From Diploscapter coronatus (Eukaryota; Nematoda; Chromadorea; Rhabditida; Rhabditidae), in assembly GCA_964036155.1 (NCBI GenBank), contig OZ038422.1:19491201-19555200 (forward strand): a stretch of DNA of 64,000 bases, read 5' to 3'. Positions within the stretch are counted from its first letter, which is position 1, and every line of letters begins with the position of its first letter. Made by a program: the position numbers and the translations under genes. The notes beneath the pieces were generated by a model that saw only the letters and a list, made by a program, of their open reading frames with translations, was not told where the DNA came from and made no database searches. Shown here piece by piece: positions 12,551 through 26,700 of the stretch.

Positions 12551-15500
12551 ATATTTCAACGAGCAACTCTGCGAGAAGACAGGCCGGTAGGCCAACAGAT
12601 CACTCTTATTGCTTTTATTATTCTACATAAATTTCTTTGTTTTCTTTGATTAGTCATTTTTTTATCTTTGATAATTTTATTGAATGACTATTTATGAAAA
12701 AGTTAAATATCTATCAGGAGTTTGTTGATTTTCTCCTTGTTGTTAAGAATAAGTATCGGTTTCAATTTCCACCAAGAAAGCTGAATAAATGTGTTTTATC
12801 AAATGTCCATGATTCATTGCTTATTTCGAGCGCATTGTTGCAAACAGCATCAATATTTGATTTTGTGAAGCTGCTGACATCTATTTTCGCATTTTCTCGA
12901 GATTTCGTGTCTCGGTTATTTTAAATGCTTTATGCTTTTCTTCGGGCAAAATTCTCATGTTTTTTCGTCGCAAATCCAAAATATTCGATTGAAAACAGCT
13001 TTTTGAAGGATAATGGACTCGGCTAGAGAGAAGGCGAATTGCGGTGCAAAAGAGCCCGAATAAAGGCTGGAAAGCTAAACGAAACGACTCAGTTATTGGC
13101 TCTGCCTCAGGGCCTCGGGCCTGGGCCTAGGCAAGCAATTTGCAGAAGGGAAGGTCGATTTGCCCGAGCTCTTAAGCCATTTTGTCTTCTCCTTCCCTCC
13201 CCCTTATTCGCTTTCCTTTATCATGCCCATTTCATCTTCATTCCGCAAATGTAGAAGGTGCAAGTCCCGACCCTTGCAAAAGCGGGGCAGTGTACAAAAA
13301 GTGGTAGTGAAGAGACCCCCGAAAAGGAAACAAGTCATATTTAGAAGGCGGAGACCAAAAAAGTCCATATCGCAATCAGTCGGTCATAAATCCAATGAGA
13401 TTTGTCTGCGCAGAAAACCAGCGAAAAAATAGTTTGCGTACATGTGCGTACAAGCGATCTTTCGATTTCATCAAAACGTATCCATTTTGGGGATCCGAAA
13501 TTGTTATTTGTTCGGTCAGAAACGATTTTGTTTTATTTTTCTCTCTAAAAGTCTTAGTTAGACTGAAATGCATCTTTCTGAACAACAAATGGTAGTAGAA
13601 TATTATTATCATGGAGCTGTTTGCACTCTCTCTACACAAATGAATAGTTTATTTTGGCAGCTTTCTTCTCGAATTCTGCAGGCCTCTCTCTTTGTTTTTA
13701 TTCCCTTTGAAAATGGGGCAATGCGGTGTGCAGACAGGCACGTGAATGGGAATTAAAGGAGAGGGGAAGAGGATTTGCATTTAGCACAACATTTTCCCCA
13801 AATAAATGCAGGTCTTGTTGCATAGAACCGAGGCGAGCCCATTGTTGATATGATAAATTGCAGGCAAATCATCAGCTGCTCTGGCGAGAGAAGGACTATC
13901 ACATTGACTGGCGACATAAGGCAGCTGCAGCTGGTTGGAGGAGATTTCACAGGATTGACGAGCAGGTACAATTTTGAATGACTTAAAGAAAACTTCATTT
14001 TTGTCGTAAATTTCTTCTTGACCTCTTATGGTACTGTAGTTGTGTCAATCACAAGCACACTCTGTTCCACTTATCTAATTTTTCACTTTACCACGTTTTT
14101 TTTTCAAATCGTCCTCGTGCCTTGTTGATTCAACCTCTCACACATTCTGCCTTGCCTCCCTTGCAGTCAGTCGGTTTTCAATATTTCAACCTCTCCCTTT
14201 TCTGCTGATCAATGACCTGTTTTGCCCATTTATGTCTGGTGTAACTTCTCCATCTCTCCAACTCGCTCTCTTCGTTCACTTCCTCCCGTTTACATGCGCA
14301 TCCTCTTCCAATTTGTGCATTCCCTTCCTCTTTTACAACACGCGTTTCAAAATTACAATCCTTATCGCGTCGGCATATTTTTTGCTAAAGTATTTTGATC
14401 AGCAAAAATTATCTACTAATGTACCGATAGCGCGGGAACTAAGTGGGAGGACTAGATTCTGAAGCGTTAAGAATAGCCTTTTACTTTTGTAAGCAATTTT
14501 AAAATTTTTACGTCAATGATTTCATCGATCGTCACTGCTTGTATAAATAATGTGCACATCTCTTTGCAACGATCACCCGACTATCCGAACACTTTTCCCC
14601 TCTCCTTTTCATCATTCGATCTCGCAGATTTAGGTCAGTCCTCCCCTTTTCTCTCGCTTGTCTGATATGTTACTTTCCCTTCTGCTTCTGCATAATTAGC
14701 CGCAGCTAGCTAATCGCATCTACAACTTTCGATTCGATTTGCAGATTCACAGATTCAAGTGGATTTTTGATTGATTACTGGCCACTCTCATGCTCGTTAA
14801 CGAAGAACGCTTCCCTGCATAATGCTTACAAGTTGTTAGTGGGGACGTGACTAATGCGCTATACCGTGTCGATTTTAGGTCCATTTCAATCTAATTTTCG
14901 AAATGAACTATTTGGAACTCATCTTACGCCTTGTTCGTGATTATGAATAATTCTCTAACATTCTGGATCATGTCACGCCTGTCTTTCTTCGCTAACATAA
15001 AGAATATGATAGAGTGCTGATTTCGCCGAATTCTTTTAATGATGATACGTACATAACTAACTAGTTACTTCACTTCCTGTCAGGGTGTTTCTACTTCCGA
15101 TTCCGACTTCCAGCTTTTTCCAGGATAAGATTCTGAACACGTCTAATTCCTGCAAAGTTGCCCTTTCCCTACGAAGTAATTGCCCTCTGCAAACACTCTA
15201 TGTCATGAACTCAGTGCTCTAAGCTCCGAATTCATCAACTTCTGCCTTGCATCATTTAATTAAGTCAGCTTAATTGTGCTTCCAGCTTCTGATTGTTTGC
15301 CTGCAACCCTGCAGCAGCTTTTCCCTTCTCTCCCCTCCTCTCTTTCTCTCTTCTTTTTTTATCGATTCCTTTCCTTCTTTCTCACGTCCTTTCTCTTTCC
15401 CTCTTCTCTCTCCTTCTTCTATTTCAATTCTGCAATTCGTCTATTTCGAACTCTCCCTTTCCCTCTCCTGCCATTTGCCTATCTCCAACTTCTGCTTTCC

Positions 15501-16184
15501 TTCAGCCCTGCCATCTTCCCTTTCTTCTTCTTCTTCTTTAGTTTTTCATCTTTCGGCTACTTGTCTTCACTCGAAATGCTCAAGTTCGTTTTCGTTTCTC
15601 GCATCTATTGGTTAACCTTTTCAATTTTGCATCGAGTCAAGTGGAGCGGCTAATTTGTGTCTGGAGCGAGAGCTGAGTGCGCCTGTCCGCATGTGTTTAC
15701 AATTCATGCTCTAGATATACCAACCCATTCCCATTCAGTCCTGCTCTGGCCCCCTTTGTCTCTGTCCTGTCATTTTGTCAGTTAGTTTTGCGAGTGCAAC
15801 CCGGCAGTTCGAGCGCGCGTCTCCCCATTCATCTGTTTGCGCACTCGATTGTGTCGATCATCACACATTTGGTGTGCCTGTCTTTCAGTCTTTGGGTGCA
15901 GGGTGCATCTCTGACACTTCTGCCCTCTGCCTTTTTCTCACAGTCCCCTCTTCTTCTCCTCTAGACTGTGTCTTCGTCGACAGGTTCCCCTCTCTTCTCA
16001 ATCAATCCAATTTACAACAACAACAACATCAAATATGGCAATTCCAAATCACAAATCACTTTTCCTTCTCTTCACATTGTTCATATCGTTCTTCTCTCAA
16101 ATTTGAAGATACCTCGTGATAACAACTCGTCACTATAAATTGTCCGATTGCGATAAATTCTGTAATTTGCAGGTGTAACTGAAA
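12551..16184. other. Intergenic region with pyrimidine-rich blocks
   Basis: No gene is supported here. A GC-rich patch lies near 13090-13150. From about 14.1 to 16.1 kb the plus strand is strongly C/T-rich, most extreme at 15300-15560. This is probably promoter plus a long 5' UTR intron of the PIP4K gene, because an acceptor TTTGCAG ends at 16172, 12 nt before its ATG. The long open frames in the C/T block reflect composition. Confidence 0.5.
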
Positions 16185-19100
16185 ATGTCCTCCAAAAAGA
16201 CGCCGCGTGGTTTGGGCAAAAAGAAGAAGAAGGTGCTTGTCCCCAAATGGAAACTGTTCAGAGCAAAGGCAGGCAACTAGAATGTTTGTGAATGAGCAGG
16301 TGGTTGTTCAGGAGCCGCTTCTGTCCGTGTTCATGTGGGGAGTCAACCACTCCATCGACCAGCTGATGCACGTGCCCCCGCCCGGTCTGCTCATGCCAGA
16401 CGACTTCAAGGCCTATTCCAAAGTCAAGATCGACAACCACAACTTCAACAAGGACATCATGCCCAGCCATTACAAGGTTATTGAATTTTTGAATGTTTAC
16501 TGCAGCTTATCAGGACTATGTTCTTAGTTGTGGGGAAGTAGGCTTTATCAAAGAAATCGCGGCTAATGATACTTCGAAAAGTCGGCAGTCTTGGTATCAT
16601 TTTCATATCATAGTGTTTCGCCCTCTCTTTGCTTTATGCGATGAAGTCTCCTTAAAAATGACTCAAAAATCTATCCCTCTTAAGTTCTGATAGATTTTAA
16701 AAAATCCGTTTAAAAGAATTGTAGAGAATATATTTTTGGGATATTTCAGCGAAAAAAGTTTAAAAATAATGGATGAATGGAAGTTCCATTTAATTTTTCG
16801 AAAGAAAAATGCCATCGAACAGACCAAAGCGCAGTGCATATAAGATGTAAAAACCTAATAATGAAATGTTCGAAATCGAAATTTTTAATTTATAAAAAAA
16901 ATCGACCAAGATTATTGTTTTTGTTCGAAATCTAAATAAAAATTAGTACGACTCTGATCCCCACTTTACCAGGCACTTTCTCCTACTCGAATCAATTTTC
17001 TTTGACGACTTGCAGAAATACTAAAACGATAGGCTGATTGAACCTTAACAGAAATATATTTTTTGTATTGTAGTTTACGACTTCTTTAATTCAGGTGAAA
17101 GAGTACTGTCCGAATGTGTTCCGCAACCTGCGGGAGCAGTTCGGAGTCGATCAGTTCGAATATCTGCGTTCTTTGACTTCGTACGAGCCTGAGCCTGATC
17201 AAACTGATGGATCCAAGACTGGATCCACTCCCAGATTCTTCACCTCTTACGACAAGAAATTCGTTATCAAGGCAAGAATTTGTATCATTCTCTTATTTTA
17301 TTGAATCATATAGGATCTCTGAATTAAAATAATAGAATTCTCTAACCTCAATGCTATTTTCATTTTTTCTGACCAACAATAGTATAGTGAAGATATGAAT
17401 ACTATTTTTTTGGGTTTCAAAGATTTGGTGGAAGAACAAGTATTATTTTTCAGTCGATGGACTCTGAAGCGGTTGCCGAACTGCACTCCATCCTCAAGGA
17501 CTATCACTGTTATGTCGTCGAGAGACAGGGGAAAACGCTCCTCCCGCAGTACCTCGGGCTTTATAGGTTGAATATTTTCTTGAACTTCAGCATTAATTTT
17601 ATTTCGTTTTCAGACTGACAATCGAAAATTCGGAAACATATTTTGTTGTGATGAGGAATGTCTTCGGCAGAAAGTATAATGTACACATGAAATTCGATCT
17701 GAAGGTGAGTAAACGAGCATGGGAAAGGGGAACATCTTTCAAAGTTTGAAGGAGACATGAGAAATGTATCGTTTACCTTTTGATAATTTCTAGAAAACTA
17801 TAGTGTTTCTGTGAAAGAATACATTAAAACGTCAATTAGAGTATAAATATTATTTTTAAAATTTAGTAACTAGAAGAAAACCATATTACCCTTTGCTGAT
17901 TATTAAAAAAGAACTTTGTAAATGATTGATGCATGTTTTCAAGCTGACTAATTGTATTTTTCAGGGTTCGACAGTGTCTCGAGCTGCCTCTGACAAGGAG
18001 AAAGCCAAGGAGTTGCCAACTTTGAAGGACAATGATTTCCTCGATCAGAACATCAAACTGAAACTGCCTGGGGAAGTGAGACAGCAACTGCTCGACATGC
18101 TTGGTAGCGACACTGAATGGTTGTCCAAGGTAGTCTTACTTTTTTGCAAAGATTATTATTGCCGTCTATATTGCAGGGACATTTGATGGATTACTCTCTT
18201 TTATTGGGAATTCACGACTGCGAACGGGCTGCTGCTGAAGCTGCTAATCGACCCATCGAACAGACTAGTGAAGTAAGTCATTTTTAAATTCAATTCAACC
18301 AGTAAACTTCGAGAAATTCTCAGTTAAATTATGCTACTTCTTAATGTGTTCTTTCAAAGGAACTTTCACATGTTTCAATTTTGCAGGAATCAGCAGACGA
18401 GCTCGCCCCCACTCCGCCCGACTCTCCCCTTCCCTCCACGGGCGCATTCCCGCCTATATCTGGGGGTCCTGATCTGGACGACGAATTCTACGCGATCGCC
18501 AGCAGCACGGACAGCGACAAGAAACTCATATACTTCATTGGACTCGTCGACATCCTCACCTACTATGGAGTCAAGGTTAATTTCGACATCTTTATCTTTA
18601 TTATTCTGGTAAGATACGAGTATTAGGCATAATTATAGAAGCCTTCCCAGAAACGTTGACCTTTGCCGACCCTCTCAACATTTCCGTTTCTAATGCTCTC
18701 TCACCCCTACTGACTAAGCGCACAACGCAAAAATGCGAGTCTTCTCTCATGACAATGTGCTGTAGTAGATAACGAGTTAGATTCTTGTCCTTTCCTGAAC
18801 GATAGGCGAGATTTTTGAAAAAGCGACTGCAGAAAAATGCGTCATACAAAAATGGGCACAGCTTTCGAAAAGGGGGATACGCCATTTTCGGCGATCTAAA
18901 AAGCATTTTACTCCGGCTTATCTTGCCAATCACGCACGCCTCAATGGCAGTTTTTCATCATTATCAATTCCGGAAATTGAGTTGGCGTCTCTAAATACTT
19001 ATTCACAAAGCTCGATAATTTGATTTTCAGTTACATTTTGAAAATTTTGTGATTCATTTGATTATTTTAGAAGAGAACAGCAACAGCAGCGAAGACGATG

Positions 19101-19205
19101 AAGTACGGTGCAGAGGCAGAGAACATTTCGACGGTGCGGCCTGAGCAGTACGCAAAGAGACTCATGGAGTTCGTCACTCGAGCTGTCACTTCTCCTGGAC
19201 AGTGA
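16185..19205 (+). CDS. ppk-2: Phosphatidylinositol 5-phosphate 4-kinase (type II PIPK)
   Basis: Nine exons: 16185-16268, 16312-16476, 17095-17271, 17454-17566, 17614-17704, 17965-18129, 18177-18272, 18387-18575, 19071-19205; 404 aa (human PIP4K2A has 406). Seen: [49 protein letters not shown], the [20 protein letters not shown] phosphate-binding region, the catalytic [11 protein letters not shown], an acidic/Pro insert typical of type II kinases, and the C-terminal activation segment [13 protein letters not shown]. It makes PI(4,5)P2 from PI5P on cytosolic, nuclear and endolysosomal membranes. Odd: introns 1 (43 nt) and 3 (182 nt) begin with GC instead of GT; both are demanded by frame and by alignment to the conserved FRA-x-x-PLLSV and YDKKFVIK segments. 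The activation segment seems one residue longer ([10 protein letters not shown]) than human GAGAEISTV. Nematode ppk-2 is the expected orthologue. Confidence 0.94.
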
Positions 19206-20223
19206 ATTACTAAAGGTTAACTCGTCAGCAATGTCAAAATTTCACATTTTTCAAAACCTTATCAAAACAGCCGCCACCCTTTTTGTATATAATATTTCCT
19301 TGGACTCAAACATAATTTATTCATTTACATTTGAATTCACTATTTGTACACAGTTTGCTCCGTAGTCGTTAGCTGCAGAAAGTGATTTGTAATCCCAACA
19401 TTGAGGTTTTTCATTAAATATTTTAATTTTTATGCAAACTCGCTTCGCTCTTCGCAATGTGTAGCGTTCGGGAAACAGGTATAGTTTCCGCTTCCTTCAA
19501 TTTCCTTAGTCAGTCAGACATTATTTAATTTAACAAATCAACTGCTAATCCTTTCCATTTTGATGTTCATTCAGAAATGCACTAGGTGATAGTCGAAATG
19601 TACATAAATTAATCTATGGACGCATTTGCTGATTTCTGCAATTTGAAATTTCCTTTTCAAGACAGTAATTGAATAATCCAATGAAAGAAGCGACAGACAG
19701 TATTCGGTAAATCGGTTTTTCAAATAACAACATGATCATTTTTGAAGAGTATTTGCTATCTGAAAAGTCGATTTTCTAGTTAAAATTCAAGGTAAGGCTC
19801 GTGATTTGTGTAAAATAAATTACATGAAATTTCCCCGTTGAAGTTATCTCCGATTCTACTCGATTTCATTCTTCCTGCTCTATTTTGTTGGCTATTGGAT
19901 CATGGTCTCTATATTCCCCTCTCGTAGTGTTCATTATTATGCGATTTAACTAAAACCTAAAATAAATATTTTATCAATTGATTTATGTATTTGACAAATG
20001 ACAAGGTTCAATAGTGAAGAGTTGGATGACAACCTCTCAAATATATCTCCATCCCAGGGCTCTAAACGGAGCTATGCGGATCGATAGTCAGCTGCGCGAA
20101 GGGATAAAGGGAAGGAGAGAGGGGAGAGAGAGAGGAGATGCCATTGCCATGGCAAACAACAAACGCATTCGCAATATTACTTCATTCCGTTTTGAACGAT
20201 TGATTCTTTTTTCTATTTTAGAT
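19206..20223. other. Intergenic region, ppk-2 to klp-20
   Basis: About 1 kb, AT-rich, between two genes on the same strand. It is too long for a typical tight nematode operon gap but does not exclude one. A purine-rich patch (20095-20140) and a T-rich tract ending in an AG acceptor at 20220-20221 precede the kinesin ATG by 2 nt. Confidence 0.5.
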
Positions 20224-23200
20224 ATGGAAGAAGCCGAAAAGGTGAAGGTCGTAGTGAGGCTGAGACCGATATCCGAGCAGGAAATCAGACAGGGGCATAA
20301 AGTGACCGTCGAGACTGACACAGTCAACAACTCGGTCACTATCAAACATCTCCAAACTACTGCTGAAGTGAATATTTCCTTGAAATTGTGTATTTTCAAT
20401 AAATCATCCAGGAACCCCCTCGCACTTTCTTCTTCGATGCAGTTTTTCACCCGGAATGCGATCAAATGACCGTCTACAATATGGCCGCCAGACCGATCGT
20501 GGAAAATGTTCTCAAAGGATACAACGGTGAGTTAGTTTATTCCCTGGTTGTGAGGAATGGTTGATTGTATCAATCATGTGAGAACGAGGATAAAGTTTAA
20601 ATTTCGAAAACAGCTAATCTCTCAAATTGACCAATACGAAAGTGAAAATGCCCTAAAACGATAATGACGAAAATGAAACGAACATTTTGATAAACCCCTG
20701 ATATCAGTTACAAAAAAAAGCACAAGACTTCTAAGACGATGATAAATGCTGAAATGAATAAGTTTTTGCTGAGAATTCCTATGAAAAAGTTATTCCACTT
20801 TATCACAAACTAAACATGTAAAATATCTAAAATTCGCACCATTTTATTAAAGTTTTTTTTCAGAATTTTATAGCCATTTTAGGTACAATATTCGCATATG
20901 GTCAAACAGGTACGGGGAAGACCTGGACAATGACAGGCGATTTGGAGCGAAGCGAGCAGCAGGGCATCATTCCGAACTCCTTTGCGCACATCTTCGACCA
21001 CATTGCTAAGTGTCAGCACGACACTACGTAAGCACCTCAAGCTACATATTCATCCAGAAAAGTAGCTGATTGCAGATTCCTCGTCAGAGTCTCGTATCTC
21101 GAAATTTACAACGAAGAGATTCGGGACCTGCTCGCCAAGGATGGTACTGGACATAATCTGGAAATTAAGGTATGCTTTTTGCGAATATGTTTGAAATTGA
21201 GAATAATTTCAGGAGCGCTCAGATATAGGTGTTTATGTGAAGAATCTGAGTTCTGTTACAGTTGGATCGGCATCTTACATGCAGAAAATCATGGAATTCG
21301 GCAATAAAAATCGTAAGCTTTTAACTTTTCGTTAAATTGTTCAAGATTGAAATTTCCAGGGAAAGTAGGGGCTACAATGATGAATGTTGAAAGCAGCCGA
21401 TCACATGCTATGTTTACGGTAGATAATTAACGGGAATTACAGTAAATAATGAAGAATGTCAGGTAACAATCGAAAGCAGCAAAGATGGACATGTGACACA
21501 AGGAAAGTTGCAATTGGTTGATTTGGCTGGCAGCGAGAGGCAGAGCAAAACGGGGGCTCAAGGCGAGAGGCTCAAAGTAGGGGTTGTTTATTTTAGCGGA
21601 AAGCTTTCTTATTGAAGACAGCTTCTTTATTAGATCCCTTTTATAGACCATGCAAATGTGATCGATTTCAGGAAGCAGCCAAAATCAACTTGTCCCTGTC
21701 GACTTTGGGCAACGTGATTAGTGCGCTGGTCGACAACAAATCCACTCACATTCCGTACAGAAATTCGAAGCTGACCAGGCTGCTGCAAGACTCGTTGGGA
21801 GGAAATTCAAAAACTGTCATGGTATGAAAATTTAAAAAATTACAAGCTTCCTTAAGATTTACCCGCCCCAAAAAAACAAATTTTGAAGAAGCCTGAAAAT
21901 TTACTTGAAGTAGAATTGATTCGGAAAAGATAGAAAAACACGAATAATAATTCCTTCATAACAGTTTTTGATAATATCAAGAACTCTGTTTCAACTCATA
22001 GTAAAGTTCGAGTTCATTCGTTTTTTTCTAACTCAATTATAAACTAGCTAACCTACTTTTAGAGGATCAGTGCATTTTAAAGATCATTCTAAAATCGGTT
22101 TGTGTAAGAATATCGTAAATTTCTAAACTAGTTCATATCGAATTATTGAGGAGAGAGTACTAAAGGTACTCAGGCATATATTTCAGATCGCTAACATTGG
22201 GCCTGCAAATTATAATTACGATGAAACTTTATCGACACTCAGATATGCCAACAGGGCCAAGAACATCCAGGTAAAAATTAAATTCAAATATTTTTCCAAG
22301 CAAAGAGATTTTCAGAACGTTGCACGCATCAATGAAGACCCGAAGGATGCAATGCTCAGGAAGTTCCAAATGGAGATCGAAATGTTACGGAAACAGCTGG
22401 AAGGTTGGATATTTCAATTAGAAGAAAACGAGAAATGAATGGATTTCAGAAGAAGACAGGGATGACGATGCAGAAAATGAGGAGGCTTTCGAACAGAGGA
22501 TGAAGGGACTCGAGCAAGATATTGGTAAACGAAATACTTTAGGCAATCTTTAATAAACAAATATCACGACGAATTTTATTTGTCCACTAACTTTTCCTAA
22601 TGCGATCTATCTTTGCGATTTGATAACAATTAAATGAGTTCACTTTTTTATTAGAAATCTAATGATCAAATTCCTTCCTTAGAAATGAAACGAAAGCAGC
22701 TCGATGCAAAGGCAGGACTGGAAGAAGATGAAGAGACTCGACAATTGGCTGAAAACCTGAAGGGCAGCGAGGCTGAGCTGAAGCGCGCAAGGGCAGAGCA
22801 TGAGAAGCTCAGGGCCAAACTGAATCAGATCGAGAGCAAACTCATCGTTGGAGGGGAGAATCTGCTGGAGAAGGCTGAGGAACAGGCCAAATTGCTGGAA
22901 GAGAACAACCAGTAAGGGCTCTAAAAACGCTTATGATTTTTAATAATTTTAGGGAATTGGAAAAATCCCGAAACCAGGAATCATTCCTGAGAAGCCAATT
23001 GAAGGAGAAAGAAGCAGCGAAGACAGAAATCGAGGATAAGTTCGCCTCTCTGCAGGAAGAGGCTGCAGCCAAAACAAAGAAACTCAGACGAGTCTGGAAT
23101 GAGTTGAATGAAGCGAAGGCTGAACTCAAGGTTGGCTGATAATTTAGAACAATATAGAAATTCTCTTGCTCTCATTTTCAAAATTAATACTCAAAATTTC

Positions 23201-23781
23201 AGACTTGTTTTTGTCCTCAGATATTTGAAATTTCATTTCTACACAAAATGGATGATTTATTCCATTCCTAAGGAAATAATTTTAAGGACATGGAAAGCGA
23301 GCATCAAAGAGAAATTGAAGGTCTTTTGGAGTCGATTAGACAGCTTCGCAAAGAACTCCTCCTCAATCTGACTATAATCGATGAATACATTCCGCCCGAA
23401 TATCTCGAGCTGATCGAGAAATATGTCAGTTGGAACGAAGAGGTTGATCTGCATCACATAGGATGTTTTTATCTGAAAAAAAACTTTAGATAGGCGATTG
23501 GCAGTTGAAAGCAATCGCCTATGCGGGGAACAATATGCGTGCAACAGCTCCACCCGTCGCTGTCCCATATGATGTAGGAATTTTGGTTTTGATTCTGGAA
23601 GAAGAAAAATGAATTTCAGCTAACTGGAAACCAAACAATTCCCCTATTTTATTCGTATCGCAACGATTTAGGAGCCCCTTCTGCCGAAGTTCGACCTCGA
23701 GCGAGAAGTGCAAAGAGGTAATTAATTTTAGATATGTTTCGTTTATTTTGAAATTCAGGGAACGAAATGCTGCAAAATTGA
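20224..23781 (+). CDS. klp-20: Kinesin-II motor subunit, KIF3A type
   Basis: Seventeen exons: 20224-20367, 20412-20526, 20883-21027, 21076-21169, 21213-21312, 21360-21418, 21463-21576, 21672-21821, 22187-22270, 22316-22403, 22450-22524, 22683-22911, 22953-23130, 23287-23442, 23490-23573, 23620-23717, 23760-23781; about 644 aa. Seen: N-terminal motor with P-loop [10 protein letters not shown], switch [10 protein letters not shown], switch [12 protein letters not shown], and neck ARINEDPKD; then a charged region, coiled coil (about residues 370-560) and a KIF3A-like globular start ([36 protein letters not shown]). The last set separates it from KIF3B/KLP-11. Known: it forms heterotrimeric kinesin-II with KIF3B and KAP for anterograde intraflagellar transport in sensory cilia. 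An AG acceptor lies 2 nt before the ATG. The last two exons are tentative, chosen for phase and a basic tail (RPRARSAKR). Confidence 0.93.
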
Positions 23782-26700
23782 AAGCACTGTTAAGCTAGTT
23801 TCTATTCATAATTGAATTTATTAAAGTAGTAGGGAATCATTTAAAAAAATTATAAGGATCACTTTAAAAATTATAAATTATTTATGATAGAACGAAATTT
23901 CATTAAGTATATCCGGGTTCATAATTGCATATTTATGTATTCTAACTTCATAAATGTTTAGTTTCATTATTGATTCTCAGAACATCTAAGATCTCTAAAA
24001 CGTTTTTTTACGATCTAGTCAGTTGAGTGAAAATTATTGTGTGCCATAACGAGTTTGCCAAATAAATGGTTTGATTTGTGACGCAATTCTTCGTTCATGA
24101 TTTCGAATTAGGCTGGTTCAGATCCATGGCTACTTACTAATGCTTTTCAAAATAGCTTTTCTAATAATCTCACGAATTTGGTTTAGATTTGCAACTGCAT
24201 TGTTTACTTTATCCAATCCACTATTGGCCTACAATGCCACGTGAATGCAGATTTGACGGTTTATTGTATGTTATTTGAAGATTTATTTATCTTATCACAA
24301 ATTTGAATTTACATTTTATCTAAATCTCGTGAACATGTTAGCATATTTCTGAAATGGTGAATCGAAATTTCTTTCTTCCGTTCTCTTGTCTGTTTCTCTA
24401 GATTCTCTCGAATTCCTTTCCTGACTCAAATTCTCTATTTCCTTCGTTAATTCCCTCAGTCGAACTCTTTCTGCTCTGCTTTGCTGGCTCTTTCCTTCAG
24501 TTCCTCTCTGCTCAGACCTCAAACCCACTTCTTCGAGTCTCCATCCTCCTTCATATTAGGCGTTTAGAAGAAGCCAAAGCGCGTGAAAACCACAAATATT
24601 CTATTTTGAGGTGAAGGATTTTGCTATTTCTTCACACATTTCCCGTTTGTAATTAGCGGTTAGCGAATCAAATGCAGCGCCAATTTGGCCACTCCCGTTT
24701 CGACTCTTCTGTTTTCTGGTTAAATGTACTTTTTGCTCATTTTTTCGATTCAGGTTATTGATGCATGCACCATTTCTCCCACTATTTTTCGTCTTTTTCG
24801 CTCAATTCGCTCTTTCCAAAAACGATTTCTCACTGACTGCCTAAAAATTCTGCATCTATGTTCTGCATTCGCTGCATTGTATCTATTTCATTTCTTTTCT
24901 TCTTTTCTTGTTCATTCTATTCCTACTGCTAGATCTTCTAGGTCAGCAAGTCTACTCCTCTCCTTTTCGTTTCAGTTTCAGTCTTTCCATTTTTATGCAT
25001 CATTCCCCAAATATGTAATATTAGCCAGCAAATCTCCTAGATCTGCTTGTAACCTGTTTTTGCCAGTTTTTTCTATTCATAGAATGGTCGATTTGCTTGA
25101 GGCCAGTCAGTTTAATATCCCTGTCTCAATCATTTCGTGCAATTATTTGATCAATATTTATAATGAGTGAGAGACGTTTTATGGTCGAAAGAAGTTTTAA
25201 AGTGCATATATCTTATTTTGGGATGAGTTGATTCATTTCTAGTTATATTGTTGCACCTCATTTATGAGTTTATGAGTCATGAGAATTGAGAACAAAGGCT
25301 GTGATGGGATCTGACATTTTGCCATTTCGATTGTTTGCTAGCCTTTTTCGACCTCATTGAATCGTTCAATTGGCATGCATATTCTCATTCGATTTCTGCC
25401 ATTCTTAAGCTTTCCTCGTCTCCCCTGCTTAGCCGGTTCATTTCTTGTCTTATCTCTATCTCTATCTGTTTGTCTGTCTGTCCTGTTTTCTGTCTCCCAT
25501 TCTGCGCATATATCTCATATTCCTTCAGCTTCCCTTTGCCCCCGCGTATTCTGTCTTCCTTAATATCTCCTTCCACACTTTTTTCCCCTTTCTCACATTT
25601 CCTTTGACAGCCTTTTGACACGATGTTGGTTCTAACGATCTTCGGTTAGGATTTTTCGCTTTTTGATATTTAATTATTGTTTTCAGGTGCTCAAAAATAG
25701 CCTCTTATGGGTAGGACGATTCTCGATGGGGCAGAGCCATTAATTGGTATGTTGAATTTCACCTATTCTTAAATCGTTTTTTTTTCTTTTGTATTTTGCT
25801 CACAACTCTAAACCAATATACTCCCCTCTAAAATCCATCACATTTCCCTTACATTAACTGACTCATAGTCCAAACTAAATGTGTGGACAGAGTAAATAAC
25901 CAAAGAAGAAAAGTCAATTCGAAGAAACCTTATGGAGATCAGACACCTAAATATCTTTGCTGTTTCGCGCGTATTTTATCCACTTCCTACTTTATTTCTA
26001 AGTTCTTCAATCGTTACGTAAGTAATTTTCTATTATTTGCCACTATAAAAAGTAGCCAAGTGAGCGAACGTTTTTGAAATTCGAGAAGGACGCAAAAATA
26101 GGGAAAAAATGAAATGAGGAAAGATAGACTGGGAAACCCTGTCGAGCTTCGAAAAGAGCACTGGGTTTCCCGATTTCTCGCGATTGCGTTCCTTCCGCCT
26201 CAAATCAACACTCGCAACCAATCCTCATTTCTCTCCTTCATTTCTGCTGCCTGTTCTTCTTTCTAAATCTGTTTCTCTATTTCCACTCAATTTCTTTTTC
26301 TTTACCTCTCTTCTATTTTCATTATCCCTTCATCCTTCAATTCTTGACAGAAAGCTGACCTGCAATGCTAATATAACAAAGAAGAGAGAGAAAGAACATC
26401 GTGCTCAGTCTGCAGTCTGTCTATTCTCCTTCCATTCCATTCCTTTCCTCTCTCCATCTCTTCATTCATTATCTCCTAAATCATTCCTATTGCTGCTATG
26501 ATTACCGATCTATTCATTTTCGGCATGGAAAAGGCCAAGAAACATTGTAAGTTATTCGAGATTTCATTATTAAAACACTCGATGATGTTACAACAGATGC
26601 AAGGATGACTGCTTGATGATATAAAAGGGCATAAGTGGAATTGAATGAGACTATGCTTACATTTAATTGCACTAATCTGTTAGATCTTAATTTTTTATCT

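Noticed and set aside
13160..13432. Arg/Lys-rich 90-codon ORF
   Set aside because: Short, basic and without known motif or splice context; probably chance in a GC-richer patch.
15274..15653. Three overlapping plus-strand ORFs rich in Ser, Phe and Leu
   Set aside because: All three frames are open because of C/T-only sequence; not coding.
23672..23717. Alternative penultimate klp-20 exon starting GAGCCCC
   Set aside because: It joins in phase but gives an unrelated tail; the exon from 23620 yields a basic tail as expected for KIF3A.
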